Source of the DNA: Meconema thalassinum
Taxonomy: Eukaryota > Arthropoda > Insecta > Orthoptera > Tettigoniidae
Direction: 5' to 3'
Length of the DNA stretch: 64,000 nucleotides
Assembly: GCA_946902985.2 (NCBI GenBank)
Contig: OX336388.2
Coordinates: 230,136,467-230,200,466, forward strand
Every line of letters starts with the position of its first letter. Position 1 is the stretch's first letter. Positions 33,181-43,766 of the stretch are shown one piece after another. The notes under the pieces are model-generated. The model worked only from the letters and a program-made list of their open reading frames with translations, ran no database searches and was not told the origin of the DNA. Position numbers and translations under genes: made by a program.

Positions 33181-33645
33181 TAAGGAAAAGACTGTTGAAG
33201 ACGTACGTGTGGAGTGTGGCTTTGTATGGTACTGTAGTGAGATCTAGACAATAGGGAAGTCGGAAGAGAAGAAATTGATGGCTTTTGAGGCTTGGTGCTG
33301 GAAAAGAATGCTTAAGAACAGTTGGATACAACATATGACAAATGAAGACGTATTCAGAAGAACAGGAGAGTCTGAAAACAAGAAGAGGAAATACAGAAGG
33401 TTGGGACATATTCTCAGACATAATAGCCTGCTATCAATAGTCATCGAAGGGATGTTAGAAGGGAAAAACACAAGAGGAAGACCACCACATGCATACGTCA
33501 CACAGATAATGACAGACACAAACACAAAATCATATCGCGAATTGAAGAGAACGGTGGAGAATAGAGAAGATTGGCGAGTTGCTGCAAACCAGCCCCAGGG
33601 CTGGAACAGCGAGGTCAAAAAGGCGTCTAGTGACAAAAAATGATG
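33181..33645 (+). pseudogene. LINE relic, part 2
   Basis: Continuation of 30610-30813. After a frame change the 122-codon open stretch (33275-33643) reads MAFEAWCWKRMLK, RRLGHILRHNSLLSIVIEGM and GKNTRGRPPHAYV, then REDWRVAANQPQGW. This is the C-terminal tail of an RTE-like LINE protein. Confidence 0.8.
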
Positions 33646-34964
33646 AAACTAGCTTTACCCGTAGCGGCTTCGCCCGTGAATATTCTAGTTGTAAAGAGTA
33701 CACTTAGCTAAATCTCAATCATGAATGCTATGACTGATTTATCCTTGGTATGAATCATCAGACTTTATCAATTCAGCTACTGGTGCAATGGTTAGGGGTT
33801 TGTCATTCCTTCATAGGTATATCACAGCGAAGTTAGTTTTCTGGGAATATCAGAGACACTGTTAATTAAAGGGCCTTTATGTGGTTTTCGGAGACCCTTT
33901 ATAGTCGGGTGAAAAAGACCTTTCGTACCACACTCACACGTGAAAATTGCGTGAAAAAATTCTAGAGTGCCCCTTGACCCCCTTAAGCGCATTATACTGT
34001 ATGTATTGATGAATTTTACTGCTTAATTTGGTTCAGTGATAACCTTATAACCGTCTGGAAACTTTCACAATAATGTAATAATTGGAATTGCATTGCGTCT
34101 CACAGAAATAGATGGACCTGTGAGATTCTGTTACCATGGTTACCGTGTTGCATTCTTTCATTATTTCATTGTAAATATACATGCTTTAAGGTATTTATTT
34201 AATTGTGAGGCATTTAAAGAGTAAGTGAGTGCATTATGCTGAACCTGTAGGTACCCCATATGTGTAGGTTGGTGTTAATGGGACCTTATTTTCGGTACAA
34301 AACTGGAATGGGTCCTTAGCAGAATAATATAGGGTGGGATGCGTTATTTGTGGGAACATATTTTGAAGGGGTAGACGCATATTCAGAAAGGAGTCAAGTT
34401 CTGGCCTGTTATTACAGTAAGGCATTACATTAAAATTGCGTTTAGTGCAGAAATGTGTCAAGGGACGCTGCTTGACTCGTTTCAGTTGTAATAATTCAGC
34501 CCGTACTTTTTGTACCCTATGTCTAGTTTTGGCGTAGGACCTACAAACAGCTTCTCTTTCAGGTTTCCATCAATGTGAAGAAGATACAAGACCTCACTAA
34601 CCTCAAACCTTACCTTGTGGGTAAGATAAGTTCCACAACGATATATTGCAATGGCCTACTACGGTTACAGAATGTGCTGTGGAGTTAGAAGGCAAATAAA
34701 TCAGTGTAGGCTACTACCAACCTGTTAACTTACGGCTTTCAACTTTGACACTGATCAGGCTCAGAGAAAGTACTAGGCATTTTGAACCCTAGATTTCTAA
34801 CAATATGCAATTGATTTTAATATTAATAATACGTAAAATTTACGTACATTACGATCTTTGTGCAAAGGCAGCAATCAGTGAACTGGTTAAAATGAATACC
34901 GTATATATTTCGTATGTTACACTATTAATGTACACTGTATCCTCTGTGGTCTTTAATGTTTAAT
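33646..34964. other. Unassigned sequence
   Basis: Begins with a short GCGGCTTCGCCCG motif related to the 9210 repeat. Otherwise I recognise nothing. The last ~45 bp match the reverse complement of 28640-28690. Confidence 0.4.
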
Positions 34965-34975
34965 ACGCTAAGTTC

Positions 34976-35785
34976 GTAACGGTGATGGATGACATCATGA
35001 AGGCAGCAATGAAAGAATATAGTAGGGCAAAGATGAAGGTAATGTTGTTTGCAGACGATGGTGTGATCTGGGGCGAGGATGAGAGGGAGGTACAAGAACA
35101 GATTGAGCACTGGGGATTGAAGATAAATGTGGAGAAGAGTAAAACAGTGGTGATGAGTAGAGATAAGAAAGAAGGAAAAGGAGTAATCAAAGTAGGAGAT
35201 AAGGAATAGGAAGTAGTGAAACACTTCAAATACTTGGGAAGTGAACTGACTGAAGATGGAAGACTAGATTTGGAAATTAGCAGAAGAATACAACTCGGGA
35301 GTGCTTTCTACCAACAGGTACGGGGACTAGTATGGAACAAGGATATACCAATTAAGGCTAAATAAGTTATGCACAAAGCATATTATGTTCCTATAAGCAG
35401 CTGAGATAAGATTCCTGAGAAGTATGGTCCAGAAAACGAGGAGGGACATAGTGAGAAATGAAGATATACGGAAAGAACTGGGAGTACAGAAACTAAATGA
35501 CAAACTGGAGCAAAACAGATTGAGATGGTTTGGACATGGCAAACGGATGAATGAAGTAATGCTACCAAGACGAGCACTGGAACGACGGACAGGGAAGAGA
35601 GGACGAGGAAGACCAAGACGGCATTGGATGTACTCGGTGAAGTATAGCATTAGAAAACGAAACCTGGATTGGAACACTGTGTCGGAAGAGGAATGGTGGA
35701 ACGACAGAACAAAGTGGAGAGGAACCAGATTTGCCCCCACCTAGTGTCAACTGGAAAAGGGGAAATGAAGATGATGATGATGATG
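34976..35785 (+). mobile_element. 5'-truncated RTE-like LINE with 11-bp target duplication
   Basis: ACGCTAAGTTC flanks both ends (34965-34975 and 35786-35796), and a (GATGAT)n tail ends the insert. The insert begins within the reverse transcriptase, just before the catalytic box. Confidence 0.92.
34982..35744 (+). pseudogene. RTE-like reverse transcriptase C-terminal relic
   Basis: The first open stretch contains the catalytic block VMLFADDGVIWGED and WGLKINVEKSKTVVMS. A stop near 35209 follows, then VKHFKYLGSELTEDGRLDLE in the same register. A further stop and frame change near 35365 lead to a last open stretch (35424-35744) with LRWFGHGKRMNEV, GRGRPRRHW and EEEWWNDRTKWRG. It shows the expected order FADD, K-YLG, WFGH, GRPR for this clade. 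At least two stops make it a dead copy. Confidence 0.85.
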
Positions 35786-35796
35786 ACGCTAAGTTC

Positions 35797-36339
35797 CATC
35801 TTAAATACAAGAAATACAGAAGTCGTTTACTTTCACGTAAATAGCAGTACATAATTTCTCCATCCTTTTATACTGTCTCTGGTTTTTATGAGGTTGTTGA
35901 TGTGCAACATCTTTCCACTCGGTTGCTGGATATTTTGGGGCAGTGAATTTGGAAAAGGGACGGAAATGGGACGGAAATGGGACGGAATTGTGTAAGAGGA
36001 AACATCGCATACGGTTTACTTCATGGTTTGGAGGTCCAATTAAAGATGATCCTCCAATAAATCATCTTCAAGTTGTCATTCTTTGGTGTGAAAATTTTCA
36101 TTATGTCATATTTGCTGGAAACAATTATGATTTATTAATTAAATCTTCATACTTTTGTTGTGAAATGTATGTCGCATACTGTTTAATTCAAAGTTTGGAG
36201 GCCCCATTATAGGTATTCCTGCAATTCATTGGTACCACGACGTATCTCACGCATGCGCACCGGTCAGGATTTGGCACTGGAGTTTAACAAGTAGTTATTT
36301 CAATGACCAACAGAGTTCACTGTTAACAAGGGATTTACG
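35797..36339. other. Repeat remainder and unassigned sequence
   Basis: 35797-35880 continues the host repeat of the LINE insertion. The rest has a short GGGACGGAAAT triplet repeat (35956-35985) and no gene. Confidence 0.45.
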
Positions 36340-37232
36340 CTCCCGGCAAAACTAATAGGTCATCGGCTTTTTAATATCTCGCGAACCTATAATGCTAGGG
36401 ACTTGTATGAGGTGTCCTAGGACTCGGGGTGACACCCCCCGTTTTCCTATAGACCCTTAATTTAACCAAAGGACCCAAAACTAATAGGTCATCGGCTTTT
36501 TAATATCTCGCGAACCAATAATGCTAGAGTCTTGTATGAGGTGTCCTAGGAGGCGGGGTGACGCCACCCCCCCCCCCCGTTTTCTATCCCCCTCTTAATT
36601 TAACCAAAGGACCCAAAACTAATAGGTCATCGGCTTTTTAATATCTCGCGAATCAATAATGCTAGAGTCTTGTATGAGGTGTCCTAGGAGGCGGGGTGAC
36701 GCCACCCCCCCCCCCGTTTTCTATCCCCCTCTTAATTTAACCAAAGGACCCAAAACTAATAGGTCATCGGCTTTTTAATATCTCGCGAATCAATAATGCT
36801 AGGGTCTTGTATGAGGTGTGCTAGGACTAGGGGTGACACCCCCGTTTTTCTATAGCCTCTTTACTTTAACCAAAGGATCCAAAACTAATAGGTGAATGGC
36901 TTTTTAATATCTCACGAACCAATAATGCTAGGGTCTTGTATGAGGTGTGCTAGGACTCGGGGTGACACCCCCGTTTTCCTATAGCCTCCTTACTTTAACC
37001 AAAGGATCCAAAACAAAAAGGTCTTTGGCTTTTTCATATCTCGCGAACAAATAATGCTAGGGACTTGTATGAGGTTTCCTAGGAGTCGGGGAGACGCCCC
37101 CCGTTTTTCTATCCCCCTCTTAATTTTACCAATGGACCAAAAACTAAAGGGTCATCAGCTTTTTAATATTTAGCGAACCAATCATGCTATATGACGTGTT
37201 GTAGGACTCAGGGTGACGCCCCTTCTTCATGA
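36340..37232. repeat. ~130-bp tandem array, seven copies
   Basis: Units start at about 36348, 36478, 36616, 36753, 36882, 37011 and 37141 (period 129-138). Shared blocks are 'aaaactaataggtcatcggc', 'tatctcgcgaacc' and 'cttgtatgaggtgtcc', plus a C-run of variable length that explains the period changes. No coding potential. Confidence 0.95.
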
Positions 37233-37249
37233 TTTTGTGATTTGCAGAG

Positions 37250-37354
37250 ATGGGTAAATCCAGAGCAGAATATATGCGAAATTATCGACAGAAGAAACGT
37301 GAGAAAAAATTAAAAACTGGAGGAGTACAGAAAAAAAAAATTGACTTCACATAG
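37250..37354 (+). CDS. Small basic ORF, possible exon of a transposon
   Basis: A 34-codon frame preceded by a splice-acceptor-like TGATTTGCAG. It encodes MGKSRAEYMRNYRQKKREKK, then a short Lys-rich tail. The AEYMRNYRQKKREKK pattern is like the basic N-terminal motif of several transposon-encoded proteins, but I cannot name a family. It follows the 130-bp array directly. A pseudo-exon is quite possible. Confidence 0.25.
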   Translation: MGKSRAEYMRNYRQKKREKKLKTGGVQKKKIDFT

Positions 37355-37452
37355 GTTATATTTCATCTCAATTTCATAGTAGGATAACATGTCAGATGAC
37401 TTCACATATATTTCATCTCAATTTCATAGTAGGATAACATGTCAGATGTTAC
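37345..37452. repeat. ~50-bp direct duplication
   Basis: Two adjacent copies of GACTTCACATA followed by TATTTCATCTCAATTTCATAG and GTAGGATAACATGTCAGAT. Confidence 0.85.
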
Positions 37453-37525
37453 ACATCAAATGCGACTACTTAAAGGCTCGTAACTTATTTTTATAATCCC
37501 TCTGAAGTGAGATGGCATATCTATA

Positions 37526-38275
37526 CGGTGCGTTCAAAAAGTAACGAGCCGGAGGCTGTAATGCGCAAACCGGTGACGACATGGGCTAATCTTTGAGTGT
37601 TTAACGAGGTGTGGTTCCGACCAGAGCGTGGAAGGTCACAGCCCGTCGCTAGAGGGCATGCGTGCACCTCACGTGACGATACAAAGTGAGCAGCAGCATA
37701 CATCAATCATCCAACCAAGACCAAGACAGTAGGCCAGTCGACATGCTTCCTGGTGTGGTTGAAGACTGTGGGGCACCCATTGGGCACACACTTTGCGCAA
37801 GTGCAGTCGTTCCTTCATGATGGTGTGCACACTTCCGACGCTCAATCCGACCACGGCGGCTATGGCGTTCACTGTCACTCGGCGGTCCTGGGTAATGAGT
37901 GCATCAACCAGCTGGACGTTGTCATCGGTAATGCAAGGGGGTGCCCCAGACCGGGCATCATCGGCTAACGACACTCATCTTTCCCTGAAGCGCTTGTGCC
38001 ACGCCTTGACCCTTGCAAGGGACATGCAGTGTTCGCCGTACACTTGAGATATTCGGCGATGAATGTCCGTTCCCCCTACTACTTCCGCTGTCAGAAACGG
38101 AAGAACACCTCTTTGCTCTTCATTTGACGCCTTCATGTCACTGTTTGCAATGCGACGGGCTGTGACCTTCCACGCTCTGGTCGGAACCACACCTCGTTAC
38201 ACACGCCACGATTAGCTGATGTCGTCACCGGTTTGCGCATTATAGTCTCCGGCTCCTTACTTTTTGAACGCACTT
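37526..38275 (-). mobile_element. Mariner MITE, copy 2
   Basis: TA on both sides (37524-37525 and 38276-38277). The same inverted ends and internal deletion as the copy at 28720 show that both descend from one deleted progenitor. Its right inverted arm is shorter. Confidence 0.9.
37669..38136 (-). pseudogene. Truncated mariner transposase, disrupted
   Basis: Same DNA-binding region as 28863-29324, but a TGA replaces the codon before VSLADD (near 37975), splitting it into two open parts. The second part still reads DDARSGAPPCITDDNV and VGLSVGSVHTIMKERLHLR. Confidence 0.85.
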
Positions 38276-38279
38276 TATA

Positions 38280-38530
38280 CTTCAAATTCTCCAACTCTTT
38301 GTTATTGCCATGGAGAAAGCAATATGTTGTTAAATTGAAGGATAGTTTCCAGGCAATTCATTGCCCCATGATTATGCCTCTAGAACTGATTGGCATTAAT
38401 AACAAAAGCATTGACATCACCACCATAGACCAGTAGAAGCACTGCTGGAAGATGGTAGGCTGGGGACAGATATAGAGGGGATTATAAGCAGTTAAATTAT
38501 TCATACACGTAAATCTTACGTATGTTAGTA
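38280..38530. repeat. Uninterrupted copy of the hAT target repeat
   Basis: The reverse complement matches 26200-26306 joined to 27205-27330, that is, the sequence around the hAT element without it. The empty target ATCACCAC is at 38416-38423. Confidence 0.85.
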
Positions 38531-40029
38531 TTGTAGGGTTAAACAGGTTTTTTTAGTTACAATACAGTAATGGTTTTCTTGCATTAATAATGTTATCTAA
38601 CACACATATAAATGAACTGTTTTTCATACAATTCGTTTTCATTACAAAACTGTAAAATATATCTCAGTTTTGCTAACAAAATATCTGTGTTCTACTTTTT
38701 TATTTCGGAAAGTTGTCAAGTTATTATTTTTTGCACGATACAAAGAAGTAAAACAAATAACGTTCCAAATACATAACCACATCCATAAAAAGTTATTTGT
38801 TTGAGATCTTAAGTTTTCTTTGTTTTTCTCCTTTCTGAAATAAACGATTCAATTACGTTCTGATTAGACCTTGCTATCTATGTAGCGAGTGCGACGCATG
38901 AGTTCCGCGAGCAAATCGTATCGGCTGGGTTCTCTCTACAACCCCTTAGCAGGGCCGTATTTCTAAATAGGCTAAGTAGGCTGCAGCCTAGAGCGGCAAA
39001 TTTTCGGGGGCGGGAGTTTGGCAATTTATTCAAAAGCTAAAATGATTTATATCAGACGTTAATAATATTTTTCGTGCGAATTTAAGAATACAAGTTACTT
39101 AAACCCATGTTTTAGTTCTTCTGCAGTTTTTCCTGCCTTTGAAGAGTTAAGAACTATCTGCGAACCAGTATTTCTGAAATACGATTAACCTAACTTTTAT
39201 TACTTTGTATTGAGGCAAATACAACAAAAACAATTTCATATGAGGACATTATTAACGTGTTTGCAATTGCAAAATCTTGCAAGAGAGCTATGTAAATTTG
39301 AACATCAAATTACTGGGGGTGAGTTGTTTTTGAGAAGTTTGTATATTTTTCAAGAAATAAACCAGTAATTAACTACATTTTGTGTAAATTCATTTCACCG
39401 CGTAGGATAATTTAATTCGAATTGAACACAAAAGATAAAAGATAAGAATATGTGTGAAATAGTGATCACTGATCTCCAAGAACAAATTAATTAATTAATT
39501 AAGTTCGAAACTCATTTAATTTTTAACGAATCTTAAAAGAAGTACGTAAAAAAAGATACGAGCCTTACAGTAGTTGCATATGATGTGTAATATCTGACAT
39601 GTTATCCTACTCGTATACTACACAGCTTGGACATTCTTAAAATGTTAATTTACACTCCATTTTCATACTGGTACTATGATGAATGTATAGATTGAATTGG
39701 AGATATGCTACTGTCACATTTGTGGCGCACCGGTCAAGCTGTTAGTCTCTCACCAAGGTGAGATTTTCGAATTGAAATGCCATGTCCTGTGGGTCGCATT
39801 CCACGTAAAAGGGAGGTACCGTTGATCAAGATCGTGAGATTAACGGACACGCAAAACTACAAGCTTCCTTCCTTCCTTTTACATTAATAATTCATAATAA
39901 CAAAGTGACACACAACGTCGACAGTACTCAAGAGTTTAGTGCTTTTCAGTCGGTCAACACGAATGTACCCAAAAGAGATGGGTTATGCCCTAATCCTGAA
40001 ATAAATTACATGAGATTAATAAAACACTA

Positions 40030-40070
40030 GGATGACCAGTTTCGATCGTCAAGCGATCATCATCAGATCC
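40030..40070 (-). ncRNA. Hammerhead-like ribozyme motif, left arm
   Basis: Mirror copy of 40650-40690 on the minus strand. Same core, stems and predicted cleavage site. Confidence 0.6.
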
Positions 40071-40649
40071 AATACACTTAGGCTATAAAATCTATGTTTG
40101 AAATACAGGTGAAAATATTTACAATATGTACAATTATTTAGTTACAGTATTGGTACTGCAACTGTCAGTGTATGCTTAATGCAGTATATATGTTAGGTGA
40201 AATGCTAAATGGTGATGGCTATCCGGAGATTGTACTTTAGAGAGATTATATGGTTGTAAACTATGGTTAAACTATAAAATTTTAGGCTAACTACTTATCT
40301 GATTGTCTTCCGTACTACAGCTATTCACAGTTTCCGTGCTCACTTGAACTCGCTGTGCGGTCGACTGCGAGTTCAAGTGAGCACGGAAACTGCGAATAGC
40401 TGTAGTACGGAAGACAATCAGATAAGTAGTTAGCCTAAAATTTTATAGTTTAACCATAGTTTACAACCATATAATCTCTCTAAAGTACAATCTCCGGATA
40501 GCCATCACCATTTAGCATTTCACCTAACATATATACTGCATTAAGCATACACTGACAGTTGCAGTACCAATACTGTAACTAAATAATTGTACATATTGTA
40601 AATATTTTCACCTGTATTTCAAACATAGATTTTATAGCCTAAGTGTATT

Positions 40650-40690
40650 GGATCTGATGATGATCGCTTGACGATCGAAACTGGTCATCC
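40650..40690 (+). ncRNA. Hammerhead-like ribozyme motif, right arm
   Basis: Stem I GGAT (40650-40653) pairs with ATCC (40687-40690). Core CTGATGA (40654-40660), one T, stem II GATCG/CGATC closed by CTTGA, then GAAA (40677-40680). A minimal stem III (AC.TG.GT) precedes C40686 at the cleavage position. All invariant hammerhead residues are in place. Because of the palindrome, the plus and minus transcripts each contain one motif. Confidence 0.62.
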
Positions 40691-41279
40691 TAGTGTTTTA
40701 TTAATCTCATGTAATTTATTTCAGGATTAGGGCATAACCCATCTCTTTTGGGTACATTCGTGTTGACCGACTGAAAAGCACTAAACTCTTGTTTACTAAG
40801 GCAACACTGAAAATATGGCTTCAAACACCACAATGTCGACAGTACTCTCAAATACTGTGAGCACATTCCTCAGTAACTATAACATTCATTATTCTCAAAG
40901 CTCTCATACAGTTCGTCGTGAACAATCAAAACCTGGCTTCCTACAATCATGAAATGACCTAGTCTCACATATGATGAAAATACAGCTTTTATTCCACTCA
41001 TATAACAACATTCTGTTATGCATTTAATATTTGACTAACCTACTCAACCACAGCTTGACAATAATGCCGCTTACTTAAATGTCATTTGTCGTCTTTGTCC
41101 TACCCCATGTGATATTCAACCTTGAACGTGAAGCTTCATAAACTGCTCAATGACAAATGAAAGTCTGTGAAACATTTGCCACCGTGCTCGTCAAACCAGT
41201 GCCTGCTAAATGCACTGCCTACTGTATTGCCATAACATTCTCGCTCTACAGAGCACACACTGCCTTGTTTCCAATACAC

Positions 41280-41445
41280 ACATTTTCAATTGTACATCCA
41301 GCTGGCAGTGCGTCTTCACTTCCGTTCGATCCACTTCCGCCCGATTCACTTCCATCCCATTTTTCTGGCAGTGCGTCTTCACTTTCGTCCGATCCACTTC
41401 CGTTCGATCCACTTCCGTCCCCAATTTTCAAAATCACTCCCACAA
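41280..41445. repeat. Short minisatellite within the hAT-like element
   Basis: Repeats of 'ttccgttcgatccacttccg' with variants, plus two copies of CTGGCAGTGCGTCTTCACTT. Frames through it encode Ser/Gly- or Phe/Arg-rich repeats and are not convincing genes. Confidence 0.7.
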
Positions 41446-41694
41446 AACTATCCAGTACCTAAAAAAGATAAATAGATAACTAATTTCAGTATAACATTTA
41501 TTATGTAAGTCAATAAAATTGTAGTTTTATCTAAACTAAATGAACTTTATGTGTAAAAATGATGAATACGCCAATGAAATCTATCCTTTTGTTGTATAAA
41601 ACAAATATATTAAGCAAATATGAACTGCAGAGGGGGCCGCAAATGGACTTGAGCCTATAGGCGGCATACTCCTAAATCCAGCCCTGCCCCTTAG

Positions 41695-42350
41695 AAGTGT
41701 GCAATAGAAATTGGGGAACACCTTGTATAAAAGATTCGTAAGTTATCGGCTGCCTGGTATAAGTGGCTGTTTGAGACAAGATATACAGGATTATTACATG
41801 ACATCAGAATGCTTCATACAGTCAATCATTCCTTATTAATCTTCCACTTTATTCTTGGGAAACCAGTCATCTCTCATACGGTAATTCTACATTTTAAGAA
41901 TCACCAAATCCCTGGTATTTACAGTTTCCTATGTTATTTGAAATCATCTTTTGTTTGCAGAAACCTATCATTAGAGATCGCTGAGTTGCAGAGGACGAGG
42001 AGGAGGAGGACGAAGAAGAGAAGTGGAGAGAAAATGAAATATAAAGTCAGGTTGTCGTGATGTAGGTTGGTGGACACGCAATATTTCCATCTCGTGTTTA
42101 ATGAAGAGTCGACAGCTAAGGTTAATTAATGTTGCTGTTATGGGGTTGGTATAACTGCAACTTGAAAGGTTAGGGGTTTATTTGAAAACCAATCCTGATT
42201 TTGGTTGTTGCTTGATAACTTCTTGACAACTACCATCACTTACCAAAATAATAACGAAGTTGTGTCGTTACCGTAAAAGTAACCCGTTACTTCCTAACCC
42301 TGATCAAAATGAATAAAAGTTAAAAGTGAAAAGCTACAATGCGACCAACT
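41695..42350. other. Unassigned sequence
   Basis: No gene or repeat recognised. Purine-rich stretch near 41990-42040. Confidence 0.4.
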
Positions 42351-43235
42351 CCTGGTGTAGTGGTTACCATTGTTGTGGCGTAGTCGGTAGCATGCTGAGC
42401 TTCTATGCCCAAGATCGCGGGTTCAAATCCGGCCGAAGACGTCGGATTTTTAAGAGCGTTAAAATCCCTCAGTATGCCTTCCTTCTGAGGGGAAGTGAAG
42501 CCGGTGGTCCCATGTCATAGATTTATGGCATGTTAAAGAACCTTCCACTAATTGCACCTGTGAAAATGAAAAGCCACAGCCTGCTTCCAGTCGGCCGACC
42601 GGGTCAGGGAATGGAATGAATGAAGCCCCATCTAGGGCGAGGATATGAACTGTGCCGGCTGCCGAAGCCTGTCGCACTCCCCTGGGGCAATGATTAAATG
42701 AATCACTGATGAAATGAAATGATAGTGGAGAGTGTTGCTGGAATGAAATTGTGACAGGGAAAACCGGAGTACCCGGAGAAAAACCTGTCTGCCTCCGCTT
42801 TGTCCAGCACAAATCTCACATGGAGTGACCGGGATTTGAACCAAGGACCCAGCGGTGAGAGGCTGGCGTGCTGCCACCTAAGCCACGGAGGCTACAATAT
42901 TACACCTTTGTGAAGCTAAATTGGATAGGTTAAGAATGTAAACAACGCTCTTAGGTGTCTACGTTCGTTGCCAAGAGCCGACTGCGGTGGCATCTAGTAG
43001 CTAAGTTCTGAACTTGGCCTAGTAGTCGTTGACGGTGGCGCTTGGCGGCAAAAGTAGGAACTATTTGAAAAAAATCTAAGTTGCAGTACTTGAATTAAAA
43101 AACAGATAACACACACTAATACAGTCATCACAATTAACACCGGTTATCAGACAGATTCTACACACACCCAAAGTACACGGGGCTACAAGACCGCGTTGTC
43201 GCAGCCCCTAAACTTAAGAACCAACCTACCTACCA
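42351..43235 (+). mobile_element. tRNA-derived SINE (family S2), split by an S1 SINE
   Basis: The tRNA-like head GTGGCGTAGTCGGTAGC and CGGGTTCAAATCCGGCC is followed by the body to CACTAATTGCACCTG. The S1 insertion (42563-42893) follows, and then the rest (CTAAATTGGATAGG to GTCGCAGCCCCTAAAC). The second copy at 43767-44255 shows the join without interruption (ACTAATTACACCTGAGTGAAGC). Confidence 0.85.
42563..42893 (-). mobile_element. tRNA-derived SINE (family S1) nested in S2
   Basis: Minus-strand S1 copy with B-box GGTTCAAATCC. Flanks ATTGCACCT and ATTACACCT are the probable, slightly diverged target duplication. Confidence 0.88.
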
Positions 43236-43483
43236 TTGTTGGCTTTAACCCCAGAGATTCGCGTTTAGATCCCGGCTCCGTCAAGAAATGTAATCCTTGT
43301 CTGAGAGCTGAAATGGAGTCCACTCAATATCGTAAGAGAGAAGTGAGAAGTGGAGGGTTCGAATTCGACCTCAGCCATCCAAGAGCAGACCGCGGCGTAG
43401 TCGGATTGTCTTACATTGTTGCTGTTGATTCTCATTTACCGACAGTACTGGCTACGCTGGCTAAAGCACAGCATTAGGTCGTG

Positions 43484-43755
43484 GGGCCAAGCTCTCTGCT
43501 GACTCGGTAGACGCGTGGGTTCGAGCCCCACCGTCGGCCGTCCTTGAAATGGTTTTCCGTGGTTTCCCCATTTTCAAAACCAGGCGAATGCTGGGACGGT
43601 ACCTTCTGATAGGCCACGGCCACTTCCATCCACATCCTTGCCCAATTTCATTCATCATCATCCATTCCATTTCTCATCCCGACGCGCAGGTCGCCCACGG
43701 GCGTCGACTAGAAAGACCTGCCCTCGGCCTCTCAGGAGACCACAAGAAAAAAATC
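43484..43755 (+). mobile_element. tRNA-derived SINE (family S3)
   Basis: Head CTCTGCTGACTCGGTAGACG and GGGTTCGAGCCCC (B-box). Body TGGTTTTCCGTGGTTTCCCC and CAGGCGAATGCTGGGACGG. Ends CACAAGAAAAAAATC. Confidence 0.8.
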
Positions 43756-43766
43756 TTATTTAGGAA

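Larger units (their letters stand above)
39930..40834 (-). mobile_element. Giant palindrome with tail and 13-bp target duplication (Penelope-type)
   Basis: Direct repeats GTCGACAGTACTC at 39917-39929 and 40835-40847 enclose 905 bp. Arms 39930-40353 and 40367-40790 (424 nt each) are almost perfect reverse complements around a 13-bp centre; a CTATTCACAG/CTGCGAATAG mismatch is one of few. A unique 44-bp tail (40791-40834) is on one side only. Each arm holds a hammerhead-like motif. Head-to-head pseudo-LTRs, short tail, variable target duplications and hammerheads are Penelope-like features; no reverse transcriptase is present. Confidence 0.75.
38950..41686. mobile_element. hAT-like transposon, 2.7 kb, non-coding
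   Basis: CCCCTTAG flanks it at 38942-38949 and 41687-41694, an exact 8-bp duplication. The ends are CAGGGCCGTATTTCTAAAT and, at the right, ATTTAGGAGTATGCCGCC-type sequence in reverse, finishing CCAGCCCTG. CAGGGC(C/T)G termini fit hAT. No transposase is recognisable. A palindromic element is nested at 39930-40834. Confidence 0.8.

Noticed and set aside
36347..37232. CRISPR-like array
   Set aside because: Units are contiguous with no unique spacers, and the context is eukaryotic; this is a minisatellite.
39722..39870. Possible tRNA-like sequence (TGTGGCGCACCGGTCAAGC)
   Set aside because: No proper B-box or cloverleaf can be drawn; left inside the hAT-like element.
41206..41479. Repetitive frames on both strands
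   Set aside because: Products of a short minisatellite; no domain or transcript signal.
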